From Chryseobacterium sp. G0162 (lineage in GTDB: Bacteria; Bacteroidota; Bacteroidia; Flavobacteriales; Weeksellaceae): DNA of 64,000 nt. Of this stretch, positions 47,381 to 55,868 are shown one piece after another. Numbering within the stretch: the stretch's first letter is position 1; each line of letters begins with the position of its first letter. The notes below the pieces were generated by a model. The model did not search any database, was not told the origin of the DNA, and saw only the letters and a list, made by a program, of their open reading frames with translations. The stretch spans positions 2,076,001 through 2,140,000 of the forward strand of contig NZ_CP033922.1 of assembly GCF_003815715.1 (NCBI RefSeq), given 5' to 3'. A program made the translations under genes and the position numbers.

Positions 47381-48394
47381 CTTTTTCAGATAATCTCTTA
47401 ATGGTTTTTCTATAAATTGATAAAACAGAATACAGATTATAATAAGAAAAATTACGTAAATCCCAAATACGATATCAATGGAAAATTTATATTTTCCCCA
47501 CTTTAAAAGCTCTCTCAGAATGTAGAGAACAGGAATATGAGTAATGTATATTGCAAAACTTGCCTCTCCCAGGTATTCCAAAGGTTTTAATGAGAAAAGC
47601 CTCGACAGAACTCCATTATTCCTTGAGATCAAGATAATAAGCGGAATAAACAACAATGCCATCAAACCATTGTGATAGAAAAATGAAGTAAACATCAGCG
47701 ATAATATAATCAATCCAAAAATAATGACAATAGGAATATCATAGTTCTTCTGTCTCGAATTTCTCACAAAATAGAGCCCTGCAAGATTTCCCACCAGAAA
47801 TTCATTGATATGCATCAGCGGAAAGTAATACAATAGTTCATGGATTTCTGTATGAGGTCCTTTATAATAAGATGACTCTGAATATAGACTGCAAAATGCC
47901 TGCGTAATAATCCATATGATAATGGTAATCACCCAAACACTTTTATTTCCTTTAGAATAAAAATGATTGTATAACAAAGGAAAGAGCAGATAAAACAGAA
48001 ACTCTACAGAAATAGACCAACCTGGGAAATTCAGGACCATAGCCTCACCAGGAATCCAGCTCTGAAGCCCAAGCAAATATAAAAATCCTTTATAAATACT
48101 GAAGTCAGAATATCGGGTTACCAAATACAATAAAAGTCCCAGCACATATAAAGGGTAAATCCTTGCAAACCGGTTTTTATAATACTCGAAATATTCGATC
48201 TTATCTTTTTTGTGATAAGCCACAATCATAATAAAACCGGAAAGAATGAAGAAGTAGCTCACTCCTACATTGGCTTTCAGGAAAATATTTGATATATAAT
48301 CGATTTTATATAAAAACAGATCTTTATTGAAATGGGAAATGACAATAGCCATCGCCGCAAGAAATCTGGTAAATGTAATCTGACTTATCTTCAT
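47366..48394 (-). CDS. Acyltransferase-3 family membrane protein (OafA-like)
   Basis: The 342-residue polytopic protein has the family N-terminus TFTRFLAAMAIVISHF with a conserved His at 21, then NVGVSYFFILSGFIM and RFARIYPLYVLGLLLY. These proteins O-acylate glycans at the inner membrane using cytoplasmic acyl-CoA. It lacks the C-terminal SGNH domain of full OafA. It is likely to decorate the same polysaccharide as the neighbouring MBOAT system. Confidence 0.9.
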   Translation of the reverse strand: MKISQITFTRFLAAMAIVISHFNKDLFLYKIDYISNIFLKANVGVSYFFILSGFIMIVAYHKKDKIEYFEYYKNRFARIYPLYVLGLLLYLVTRYSDFSIYKGFLYLLGLQSWIPGEAMVLNFPGWSISVEFLFYLLFPLLYNHFYSKGNKSVWVITIIIWIITQAFCSLYSESSYYKGPHTEIHELLYYFPLMHINEFLVGNLAGLYFVRNSRQKNYDIPIVIIFGLIILSLMFTSFFYHNGLMALLFIPLIILISRNNGVLSRLFSLKPLEYLGEASFAIYITHIPVLYILRELLKWGKYKFSIDIVFGIYVIFLIIICILFYQFIEKPLRDYLKKLKIR

Positions 48395-48542
48395 AAGAAC
48401 TGCTTAAACAGCTGTTGCATAAATTTATTTGTACATTTTTTAATCCACAGATCTTCACCGGCTTGTAATGTTACCGATATTTCTTATTCAAAATATCCAC
48501 AACCTCTTCTAAAAAACAAACAAATAAAACCTTGATATAAAG

Positions 48543-49313
48543 TTATTTAATAAAAACACCGATGTATTTTCCTTCATATTCTACAACGGTAGTCTCTATC
48601 TTATTTTTTTCACAAAAATCTTGGTAGGAAGAATTATCGCCAATATCATCACTGATGAAAACACCTCCTTTTTTCAAATGATGGTAAAGTTCATCGTAAG
48701 CCCACATTCTTCCGTTATAACTTTTATCTGAATCATAGTGGAGAACATCGAATATTGTGTTTTCAGCAAAAATCTTCGGTAGTGATTCCCTGTCTGCAAA
48801 ACGGAATAATTTCCATTTCCCTTTGAGAGTTTCAGGAACCACATATCCTACATATTGATCTCCATCCTGAGCCAAATAAGGCATATCTGAACTGTACAGT
48901 GTTCCGTTTCTTTTTACAAGAGATAATAATGAAGCTAATGAAGACCATCCATAGGCTACTCCCGTTTCTATAACATGTTGTGCATTGGTAAACTCACAGG
49001 CATAATAAATCAGTTCCAAAGCTCCGGGACCTCCCATTTTCACAGGACATTCCTTTTCTCTTTGATTGGCTTTCCCTAAAACTTCATGATAATCATTACG
49101 AAAAGTATCTATTTCTAATCCAAAAAGCTTTGAAATGGCTTCCTTCTGTGATACGGCCTTTTCAGCTGCCCAGGAATTGGTCTTTTCTTTCCCCTTAAAA
49201 GCATTACCTCTGTTAACCGTATTTTTAATAATCTTCCGGCCCAATTCCGGATAAAGATCCGGTCTTTTCAGATACCCGATAAATGTTTTAAGAACTCTCG
49301 TTATTTCACCCAC
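48543..49313 (-). CDS. Class I SAM-dependent methyltransferase
   Basis: The 256-residue protein has the SAM-binding motif HVIETGVAYGWSS and an acidic-metal region VLHYDSDKSYNGRMWAYDEL followed by KKGGVFISDDIGDNSSY. The D-x4-GG-x-F-x-x-D-D pattern fits the Methyltransf_24 or CmcI-like group. It probably methylates a sugar or an acyl group of the glycan. It has its own -7 element and is divergent from the next glycosyltransferase gene. Confidence 0.83.
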   Translation of the reverse strand: MGEITRVLKTFIGYLKRPDLYPELGRKIIKNTVNRGNAFKGKEKTNSWAAEKAVSQKEAISKLFGLEIDTFRNDYHEVLGKANQREKECPVKMGGPGALELIYYACEFTNAQHVIETGVAYGWSSLASLLSLVKRNGTLYSSDMPYLAQDGDQYVGYVVPETLKGKWKLFRFADRESLPKIFAENTIFDVLHYDSDKSYNGRMWAYDELYHHLKKGGVFISDDIGDNSSYQDFCEKNKIETTVVEYEGKYIGVFIK

Positions 49314-49333
49314 TCTACAGCCTTTAATAAAAG

Positions 49334-49341
49334 CAAAAATA
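49334..49341 (-). promoter_or_regulatory. -7 promoter element for the methyltransferase gene
   Basis: The minus strand reads TATTTTTG, a perfect TAnnTTTG element, 20 bases before the ATG at 49313. No TTG is seen at the -33 position. Confidence 0.45.
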
Positions 49342-49372
49342 AAGTTTTTTTTTCATTTATATAAAAACGGAT

Positions 49373-49380
49373 TATATTTG
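49373..49380 (+). promoter_or_regulatory. -7 promoter element for the second glycosyltransferase block
   Basis: TATATTTG matches TAnnTTTG exactly; a T-run rather than TTG lies at -33. It is divergent from the methyltransferase promoter. The roughly 180-base leader to the gene at 49570 holds a short open frame (ATG 49417 to 49563) of unproven status. Confidence 0.5.
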
Positions 49381-49569
49381 TGTAACTCAAGTGAAAAAAA
49401 ACATTACCTTCTCTCTATGATGAAAAATGCCAGTTTACCATCAGGATTTCATTTTTCAATGAACAATTTTCTTTCAGTCTATTTCCTGAAATATTTGTCA
49501 GCCACAACTGATAAAAGGATGGAGTCTTTAAGTACAGAAATTAATTGTCAATACCCTTTATAAACCAAC

Positions 49570-50409
49570 ATGAAGTTTTCCATTCTTATTGCTCATTACA
49601 ATAATGCTACATTATTCAGAGATTGCTACGATTCTCTGCTAAAACAAACCTATCCCGATTGGGAAGCCGTTATTGTGGATGATGCTTCTTCAGAAGATGA
49701 AAAAGAGCTTGTAAAAGCCATCATTGCAGGAGATCAAAGGTTTAAGTTTTTTGAAAATGAAAAAAATAGGGGTGTAGGGGTTACAAAAAGCAGACTTATA
49801 GAACTGGCTTCCGGAGACATTTGTGGCTTTGTTGATCCTGATGATGCCATCCTTCCTACAGCTATTGAAAAGGCAATTCAGGTTTTTAAAGATAAAAAGA
49901 AAGTAGTACTCACCTATTCCCGCTTTATGGGGTGTGACAAAGACCTGAAGCCCATTGCACCATTTAAATCTGCAATGCAGGTAAGGAACGGTGATCCTTA
50001 TTTCTTCAATTATCCCAATCAGATCAATCATTTTGTAACATTCAGAAAGGATGTTTACGGACAAACAGAAAAAATGAATCCGGAATTAAGAATTGCAGAA
50101 GACCAGGATCTGTATTTAAAGATGTATGAAAAAGGGGACGTGTATTTTATAGATGACACCAATTATCTTTACAGGGCCCATTCAGGAGGTATTTCTCAGA
50201 ATAATAATAAAGGTAAGTCTTATGATTACTTTGCACAGGTTGTCCTAGCGACTATGAAAAGAAGAAACCTTACCAAGATCAATGGAAAAAAGATCCCGGA
50301 AAATTACACCCATCATCAGGAGATTTTTGCTCTTTTGGAATATCAGCATGGAATTTGGTACAGGATTAAAAAAAATATAATTATTACTTTACAAAAACTT
50401 TTCAGATAA
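49570..50409 (+). CDS. Family 2 glycosyltransferase
   Basis: The 279-residue protein has FSILIAHYNNATLFRDCYDS, VDDASSEDEKE, RGVGVTKSRLIELA and the VDPDDAI metal-binding motif, with IAEDQDLYLKMYEKG as the candidate catalytic-base region. It overlaps the next gene by one base (TAATG). Confidence 0.9.
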   Translation: MKFSILIAHYNNATLFRDCYDSLLKQTYPDWEAVIVDDASSEDEKELVKAIIAGDQRFKFFENEKNRGVGVTKSRLIELASGDICGFVDPDDAILPTAIEKAIQVFKDKKKVVLTYSRFMGCDKDLKPIAPFKSAMQVRNGDPYFFNYPNQINHFVTFRKDVYGQTEKMNPELRIAEDQDLYLKMYEKGDVYFIDDTNYLYRAHSGGISQNNNKGKSYDYFAQVVLATMKRRNLTKINGKKIPENYTHHQEIFALLEYQHGIWYRIKKNIIITLQKLFR

Positions 50410-51581
50410 TGGCACAAAATAAGAAAATACAGGTTCTTTTCAGACACCGCTCGATGGAAATGGGAGGAGTGGAAAAAGTAGTATTGAGCATGCTCAACAA
50501 TCTGAATCGTGACAAATTTGAATTAACCATTTGCCTCAACATGAATCAGGGAGAACTTCGAAATGAAATTCCCGACCATGTAAAAAAGGTTTACCTCACT
50601 GAAGGCAAAGAGGGGTTTTCTCAAAATCCATTCATCAATAAACTTCAGCTTGTCCGCAGAAGATTAAAGCTGATGCGAATATTAAAAAGTCCCAGAATAT
50701 CTGATCGTATCTTAGGAAATAAAAAATTTGACATAGAGATCTCTCCTTCTTACGCCACATTCTCATCGGTCAATAATTCAAGCAATAAACATTCAAAAAA
50801 AATAGGATGGTTTCACTCTGAAATCAATTTGCCAGCTTTGCAACCTGCAGTTCCGGAGATTATAGAAAACTTTCAAAAGTTTGACCATATGATCTACTGT
50901 TCGAAAAGGATCAAAGAAATGATGCATCTGTATTACCCGGACTTAAAATATCCTGCAGAAAGTGTAGTCATCAATGCCATTCCTATTGAAGAAATTAAAA
51001 AAAAGGCAGAAGAGAAATTAAAAGATTTCCCTCAAGGACCAGTCTTTGTTTCTGTAGGCAGGCTCCATCACAGAAAAGGCTATCACAAACTTATTGATGC
51101 TCATAAAAAACTGATAGACGAAGGTTTCCATCACAGTATCTTAATACTTGGAAACGGAGAAGAAATGGAAAACCTGAAAGCTCAAATCAGCACCAATAAT
51201 GTTCAGAGCACATTTATTTTATGTGGCAATCAAATGAACCCCTATCCTTATATTAAAAATGCAGATTACTTTATTCTTCCTTCCGAGTCAGAAGCATGGC
51301 CACTTGTGATTGCCGAAGCACTGATTCTTCAAAAGCCGATTATTGCAACAGATACCGGCGATGTAGGAATTATGATTAAAGATCGCGAAACAGGATATCT
51401 GATCAATTACGAAACTAACGAAATGTATGAAGCGATGAAAAAATTCCTTTCTGATCCGGAATTAATCTCCAGAATCAGAAAGAACCTTCTTACGATCGAA
51501 GATCAGTTTGACAATCAAAAGATCTTCAATGCCGTTGAACAGATCCTTGAGAATCTTTACCAGCAAAAACAAAGTGAATGA
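50409..51581 (+). CDS. Family 4 glycosyltransferase
   Basis: The 390-residue GT-B enzyme has the N-terminal MEMGGVEKVVLSMLNNL glycine motif, VSVGRLHHRKGYHKLIDAH at the domain start, and SESEAWPLVIAEALILQKPII, the E-x7-E donor-binding region. It is related to the GT4 at 53439-54590. Its last codons form one arm of a long perfect hairpin shared with the convergent ACP gene. Confidence 0.93.
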   Translation: MAQNKKIQVLFRHRSMEMGGVEKVVLSMLNNLNRDKFELTICLNMNQGELRNEIPDHVKKVYLTEGKEGFSQNPFINKLQLVRRRLKLMRILKSPRISDRILGNKKFDIEISPSYATFSSVNNSSNKHSKKIGWFHSEINLPALQPAVPEIIENFQKFDHMIYCSKRIKEMMHLYYPDLKYPAESVVINAIPIEEIKKKAEEKLKDFPQGPVFVSVGRLHHRKGYHKLIDAHKKLIDEGFHHSILILGNGEEMENLKAQISTNNVQSTFILCGNQMNPYPYIKNADYFILPSESEAWPLVIAEALILQKPIIATDTGDVGIMIKDRETGYLINYETNEMYEAMKKFLSDPELISRIRKNLLTIEDQFDNQKIFNAVEQILENLYQQKQSE

Positions 51582-51606
51582 TGGTTATGCAACCATCATT
51601 CACTTT
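51571..51606. terminator. Bidirectional terminator made from the ends of two convergent genes
   Basis: A perfect 16-bp inverted repeat (AAAGTGAATGATGGTT and AACCATCATTCACTTT) with a 4-base ATGC loop covers the last codons of both the GT4 and the ACP gene. Both proteins therefore end in Ser-Glu. A/T runs flank both sides. Confidence 0.8.
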
Positions 51607-51832
51607 CAAAGTTTTCCAACCCAATAATATTCATCAGATCTGACACTGTTTCCATATTTTTAAACTGATCAGGATCAAGCTGTTGATCGAAGTTTTCATC
51701 TACAAAAGCAATCACAGAAAGTAAACTGATAGAATCATAATTTTCCAGATCTTTCAGCTTGGTTTCCTTGCTCAGCGCTTGATTTTCTTCTAGTTCCTCT
51801 TGTAATTTTTCTAAAAAAACGGAAGTTTTCAT
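51596..51832 (-). CDS. Acyl carrier protein
   Basis: The 78-residue acidic protein has the ACP pattern: a helical N-terminus, the DSI motif with the probable phosphopantetheine serine at residue 34 (NYDSISLLSVIAF), and a typical acidic helix after it. It is 26 bases downstream of the KASIII gene in the same direction. It is probably a dedicated carrier for an acyl group used in this locus rather than the housekeeping AcpP, which usually has a DSLD motif. Confidence 0.82.
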   Translation of the reverse strand: MKTSVFLEKLQEELEENQALSKETKLKDLENYDSISLLSVIAFVDENFDQQLDPDQFKNMETVSDLMNIIGLENFESE

Positions 51833-51858
51833 ATATTTTAAATTTTGTGATTTGTGAA

Positions 51859-52833
51859 TTAAACATCTATAATGGTAGCGGCCCAGGAATACCCTACTCC
51901 AAAGCCGGCAAGCAAAATCTTATTTCCTTTTTTTAACAGGCCTTTATCCTGCATATTTTTCAGTGCAATGGGAATCGTTGCGGAGACTGTATTTCCTGTT
52001 TTCTCCATATCAATGTAGAATTTTTCGGTGGGAATTTTTGTCTTCTTTCTCAAATAATTCAGCATAAAAGAATTAGCCTGGTGAAAAACAAAATAATCAA
52101 TATCATCCATAGTAAGACCATTTGCATTCATGGTTTCTTTAATCAGCCCCGGTATCTTTTCTATAGTAAAATTAAAAATTTCAGGTCCGTTCATATAAAG
52201 ATTCTCAGGATTGAATTCATGATTGGGATTTACAAGAAAGTTCGTCCTGAAACCTCCTTTTTTCACTATTAAGTTTTCAGCCCCGCTGCCATCAGTGCCT
52301 ATACAGAATTTATAATCTCCTGCATCCGTATCTTTCTCAACAATTACTGAGGCTGAAGCATCTCCAAACAGGCAACGGTTTCCTTTATCTTTTGGATGAA
52401 TATGTTTGGTATACGTTTCTGAAGTGATTAACAAAATAGTGTTGGCAATTCCAGCGGTAATTAATCCTTTAGCAAAAGCCAATCCATAAACAAACCCGGA
52501 ACAGCCCAAATTGAAATCTACAGCCCCAATATTTTTTCTCAATCCCAGTTTATCCTGTAGAATACAAGCAGTGGTGGGAAGGAAATAATCCGGGCTTTGG
52601 GTGCAGAAAAGAATAAAGTCTATTTTGTTCCTGTCATAATCCTCAAAAACCTTTTCTGATGACTGTATAGCCAAGTCCAGCACAGTCTCATTTTCTGAAG
52701 AAATATGACGTTGCATAATCCCTACTTTTTCCCGGATTCTTTCAGAACTCCATTCAGGAAATTCCTTTTCCAGATCCATGTTAGTAAGAATCAATTCAGG
52801 TAAATAATATTCTATTTTAGAAATTCTTATCAT
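51859..52833 (-). CDS. 3-oxoacyl-ACP synthase III-like enzyme (KASIII/FabH)
   Basis: The 324-residue protein has the full KASIII triad: Cys111 in FNLGCSGFVYG, His251 in FVFHQANSF and Asn281 in KTGNTVSATIPIAL. KASIII enzymes condense acyl-CoA with malonyl-ACP. Its pairing with an ACP gene and location inside a glycan locus suggest that the pair makes a special acyl group for a sugar. A housekeeping fabH is expected elsewhere in the genome. Confidence 0.92.
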   Translation of the reverse strand: MIRISKIEYYLPELILTNMDLEKEFPEWSSERIREKVGIMQRHISSENETVLDLAIQSSEKVFEDYDRNKIDFILFCTQSPDYFLPTTACILQDKLGLRKNIGAVDFNLGCSGFVYGLAFAKGLITAGIANTILLITSETYTKHIHPKDKGNRCLFGDASASVIVEKDTDAGDYKFCIGTDGSGAENLIVKKGGFRTNFLVNPNHEFNPENLYMNGPEIFNFTIEKIPGLIKETMNANGLTMDDIDYFVFHQANSFMLNYLRKKTKIPTEKFYIDMEKTGNTVSATIPIALKNMQDKGLLKKGNKILLAGFGVGYSWAATIIDV

Positions 52834-52847
52834 ATAAATTCTTTTCT

Positions 52848-53438
52848 TTGTATGAGAAAAACAAATTTAGAATAATGATATTCATATATCGTATCATATT
52901 AAAAATTCATACCACTTATCAATATCTTATCAAGAGAATCTATCTCAAAATTTGTATTGCTAAAGGATTAAAGGTAGGAAAAAATGTTCGTTTTGTGGAA
53001 GTTCCTGAATTAGGCACTGAACCTTTTTTAATTGAAATAGGTGACGAAACAACACTTTCTAATAATGTTAGATTCATTAATCATGACGGCGGCTATAATG
53101 CTTTACATTTTTTTGAAAAATATAAAGATGTAAGAGCTTTCGGGCGCATAAAAATTGGGAAACAGTGCTTTATTGGTGCAGACACCATCATCATGCTCGG
53201 TTCAGAAATAGGTGACAACTGTGTATTGGGAGCGGGTTCCATTTTAACTTCCTCTATGCCGAACGGAACGGTTTATGCAGGAATTCCGGCAAAATTCATC
53301 TGTACTATTGAAGAGTATGGTGACAAAGCATTAAAAAACAATGTCATGTATCCACGAGAGCTTGAATTAGACAGGCCTCAACTGGAAGCTTACGTAAAAA
53401 AACACCTCCCTCATACTTATAAACCTATAAAAAAATAA
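52848..53438 (+). CDS. Left-handed beta-helix acyltransferase
   Basis: The 196-residue protein has hexapeptide repeats (VRFINHDGG, IGKQCFIGADTIIMLGSEIGDNCVLGAGSIL) and PNGTVYAGIPAKFI, typical of the maltose/xenobiotic O-acetyltransferase group. His near FINHDGG may be catalytic. An alternative start is the ATG at 52875. It is divergent from the KASIII gene, and it or the GNAT domain could use the acyl-ACP. Confidence 0.82.
   Translation: MYEKNKFRIMIFIYRIILKIHTTYQYLIKRIYLKICIAKGLKVGKNVRFVEVPELGTEPFLIEIGDETTLSNNVRFINHDGGYNALHFFEKYKDVRAFGRIKIGKQCFIGADTIIMLGSEIGDNCVLGAGSILTSSMPNGTVYAGIPAKFICTIEEYGDKALKNNVMYPRELELDRPQLEAYVKKHLPHTYKPIKK
52862..52869 (-). promoter_or_regulatory. -7 promoter element for the KASIII-ACP pair
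   Basis: The minus strand reads TAAATTTG, a perfect TAnnTTTG element. Transcription would start near 52855, about 22 bases before the ATG at 52833. No TTG is seen at the -33 position. The element lies inside the 5' end of the divergent acyltransferase gene if its upstream start is used. Confidence 0.45.
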
Positions 53439-54590
53439 ATGTCTGAAAAAAAGAAAATTCTTATTAGAATCGGTTCCCTTCGCCATGGTGGTGCAGAAAA
53501 AGTTCTGATCAACTTTCTTAAAAACCTTCCCAAAGACAAATATGAAGTTGATCTTTTGATTAACCTGTATACGGGAATGTACATCAAAGAAGTTCCATCA
53601 TGGGTAAAATTACATTATTTGTTGAAAGGGGAAATGATTACCACCAACAGACCTCATGAAATTCCAGTAAAAGCATTCAGGGTACTTTATCAGAAAATGT
53701 TCCTGATGTTCCCTTCCCTTCTCTATAAATACATACTAAAGAATAAAAAATACGATGTAGAAATAGCGGCGATTCATGGGATGTATAAAGAAGTATTATC
53801 CAGTCCGCAAAAGGATTCCAAAAAGATCGTCTGGGTTCAGAATGACATCTTTAATCTAAAAGAATATACTCCGGATGTCATCAAACAGTTTTTCAAATTT
53901 GACCGGATTCTGGTCATTTCCAATAAATTGAAGGAGGAAATGCAAAAACTGGCCCGTAATGAGAAAGAAAAACAGGCTGTTGTGAAGATCTTCAATCCCA
54001 TTGATTCTCAAGACACGCTGCAGAAAGCTGAAGTTAAAATTACTGATTATCCTTTTTCCAAGGATCTTCCAACCTTTGTAACCATAGGCACTGTGTATCC
54101 TCAAAAGGGCTACGACAGGCTTTTGGATGTCCATAAAAAATTAATGGATGAAGGATTGAAACATCAGATCATCATTATTGGTGATGGGTTTGATTTTGAA
54201 AATATCCAGGCAAAGCTCAATCAATTGGGACTTCAGGAGACCGTAAAAATGTTGGGCTTCAGAAGTAATCCTTATCCTTACCTTAAGCAATCAGACTTTT
54301 ATATAATGTCATCCCGTCATGAAGGATTTCCTACCATTATTGCAGAAGCTCTTATCCTTAATAAATCTGTTGTTTCTACCGATGTTTCAGGAATAAAAGA
54401 CCTGCTTCAGGATGGAAAACTGGGGCTTATTACCCCGAACTCCGAAGAAGGAATTTATGAAGGTATGAAACAATTCTTAACTCACGGTGAGCTTTCAGCA
54501 AATTATGAAAAAGAAATAGCTCATACAGAACTTCCATTTGTGCTCGAAAAATCAGTAGCACATCTTCAGGAAATCATTGATCATGTATAA
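53439..54590 (+). CDS. Family 4 glycosyltransferase
   Basis: The 383-residue GT-B enzyme has RIGSLRHGGAEKVLINFLK, TIGTVYPQKGYDRLLDVHKKL and SSRHEGFPTIIAEALILNKSVVS with the E-x7-E motif. It follows the acyltransferase gene without a gap and is related to the GT4 at 50409-51581, for instance in the NPYPYLK or NPYPYIK segment. Confidence 0.93.
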   Translation: MSEKKKILIRIGSLRHGGAEKVLINFLKNLPKDKYEVDLLINLYTGMYIKEVPSWVKLHYLLKGEMITTNRPHEIPVKAFRVLYQKMFLMFPSLLYKYILKNKKYDVEIAAIHGMYKEVLSSPQKDSKKIVWVQNDIFNLKEYTPDVIKQFFKFDRILVISNKLKEEMQKLARNEKEKQAVVKIFNPIDSQDTLQKAEVKITDYPFSKDLPTFVTIGTVYPQKGYDRLLDVHKKLMDEGLKHQIIIIGDGFDFENIQAKLNQLGLQETVKMLGFRSNPYPYLKQSDFYIMSSRHEGFPTIIAEALILNKSVVSTDVSGIKDLLQDGKLGLITPNSEEGIYEGMKQFLTHGELSANYEKEIAHTELPFVLEKSVAHLQEIIDHV

Positions 54591-54601
54591 AATATTTTGT
54601 T

Positions 54602-55159
54602 ATGCCAGAGTATACAGCAATACAGAAAGATTTTTACAGGGAAAGCGGAAAATGGCTTTCTACATTTGAGATTTGGAAAAAGTGCATTAATCCTAATCTT
54701 CATTATCTCTATATCCTCAGAAAAGCTCAGAAATACCAGAAAAAATCTATTTCCGGTTTATTCTGGAAATTTGTTTTAAGGCATTATCAGATAAAATATG
54801 GATTTCAGATTTATCCTGAAACGCAGATCGGAGAAGGCTTATATCTGGGGCATTGGGGAGCGCTTGTTATCAATCCTAAAGCGAAAATCGGCAAAAACTG
54901 TAATATTGCCCAAGGAGTAACGATCGGACAGCAGAATAGAGGTAAAAATGAAGGCTACCCTGTTATTGGTGATGAAGTATGGATTGGCCCAAACGCCGTT
55001 ATTGTTGGCAACGTAAACATAGGAAACAATGTTTTGATTGCCCCCAATGCCTACGTTAATTTTGACGTTCCTGATGATTCTATGGTCATGGGAAATCCCG
55101 GCAAAATCTATCCTACAGAAAATGCTACCAATGGATATATCAACAATAAGATATCTTAA
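54602..55159 (+). CDS. CysE-like left-handed beta-helix acetyltransferase
   Basis: The 185-residue protein has the serine acetyltransferase-like core: GLYLGHWGALVINPKAKIG, CNIAQGVTIGQQNRG and GDEVWIGPNAVIVGNV. It lacks the N-terminal helical domain of CysE. In glycan loci such proteins usually acetylate a sugar hydroxyl. It ends the glycan locus; its last 4 bases overlap the convergent DUF2306 gene. Confidence 0.85.
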   Translation: MPEYTAIQKDFYRESGKWLSTFEIWKKCINPNLHYLYILRKAQKYQKKSISGLFWKFVLRHYQIKYGFQIYPETQIGEGLYLGHWGALVINPKAKIGKNCNIAQGVTIGQQNRGKNEGYPVIGDEVWIGPNAVIVGNVNIGNNVLIAPNAYVNFDVPDDSMVMGNPGKIYPTENATNGYINNKIS

Positions 55160-55764
55160 TTAACCTCAACATTCTTTTTATTAATACAATAGGCTACCAG
55201 CAAATTGGGAAGCCAGCATAACCATGCTACAGCAAGATAAGAATTATCAGGATCCTTTGTGACACTTGTTAACAAAGGATACCAAAGTCTTAATGTTACT
55301 GCCGCAAAGGTACAGGCATAACTGTAAATCATCAATTGTTGGTGTTTCATCACATTGCCTTTTCTGATTTGAGCAACTGCAGTTAAAGTAGTTATAAGCC
55401 ACACCAATCCCAAAAAGATAAATCCAACTGACGATATAATTCCCCCGTTGGCATATATTCCCATGTAGATTGCAGAAACAGAACTTATCAATACAGAAAT
55501 AACATAAGATTTTCCAATTATTCTATGAAGTTGCGGATGCTTATTTCGAAATTTACTACCAAACTGGCGCCAGCCAATGAAAAGAGAGATTCCACCGAAA
55601 ATGATATGAGCAAAAAATGCAAACTTCCAAATTTGATTGTGAAGTATTTCCGGAGATTTTAAACCTAAAAAAGTATGTTTATGTTCTACAAAAAAATAAA
55701 TCAAAGGATACATCCCGATCATTAATGCAAAAAAACACATGATGACAAATAAGAATTTCTTCAT
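55156..55764 (-). CDS. DUF2306 family membrane protein
   Basis: The 202-residue protein has about six hydrophobic segments and the family pattern HIIFGGISLFIGWRQF, KHPQLHRIIGKSYV and RKGNVMKHQQLMIYSYACTFAAVTLRLW, with several conserved His that could bind haem or metal. Function is unknown. It is not part of the glycan locus by content. Confidence 0.8.
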   Translation of the reverse strand: MKKFLFVIMCFFALMIGMYPLIYFFVEHKHTFLGLKSPEILHNQIWKFAFFAHIIFGGISLFIGWRQFGSKFRNKHPQLHRIIGKSYVISVLISSVSAIYMGIYANGGIISSVGFIFLGLVWLITTLTAVAQIRKGNVMKHQQLMIYSYACTFAAVTLRLWYPLLTSVTKDPDNSYLAVAWLCWLPNLLVAYCINKKNVEVN

Positions 55765-55868
55765 AACTGCTGATTAAATTTTTCAGCAAAAATGAATATA
55801 AAAAATCACCTAAATGTTCCAAAATGAAAGTTGAAACTAATATTATAACACTCGTTATCTGACACTTA

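Noticed and set aside
49378..49563. Short open frame before the glycosyltransferase at 49570
   Set aside because: Its first codon lies within the -7 element. An internal ATG at 49417 would give 48 residues, but nothing in the sequence supports a real product, though a leader peptide cannot be excluded.
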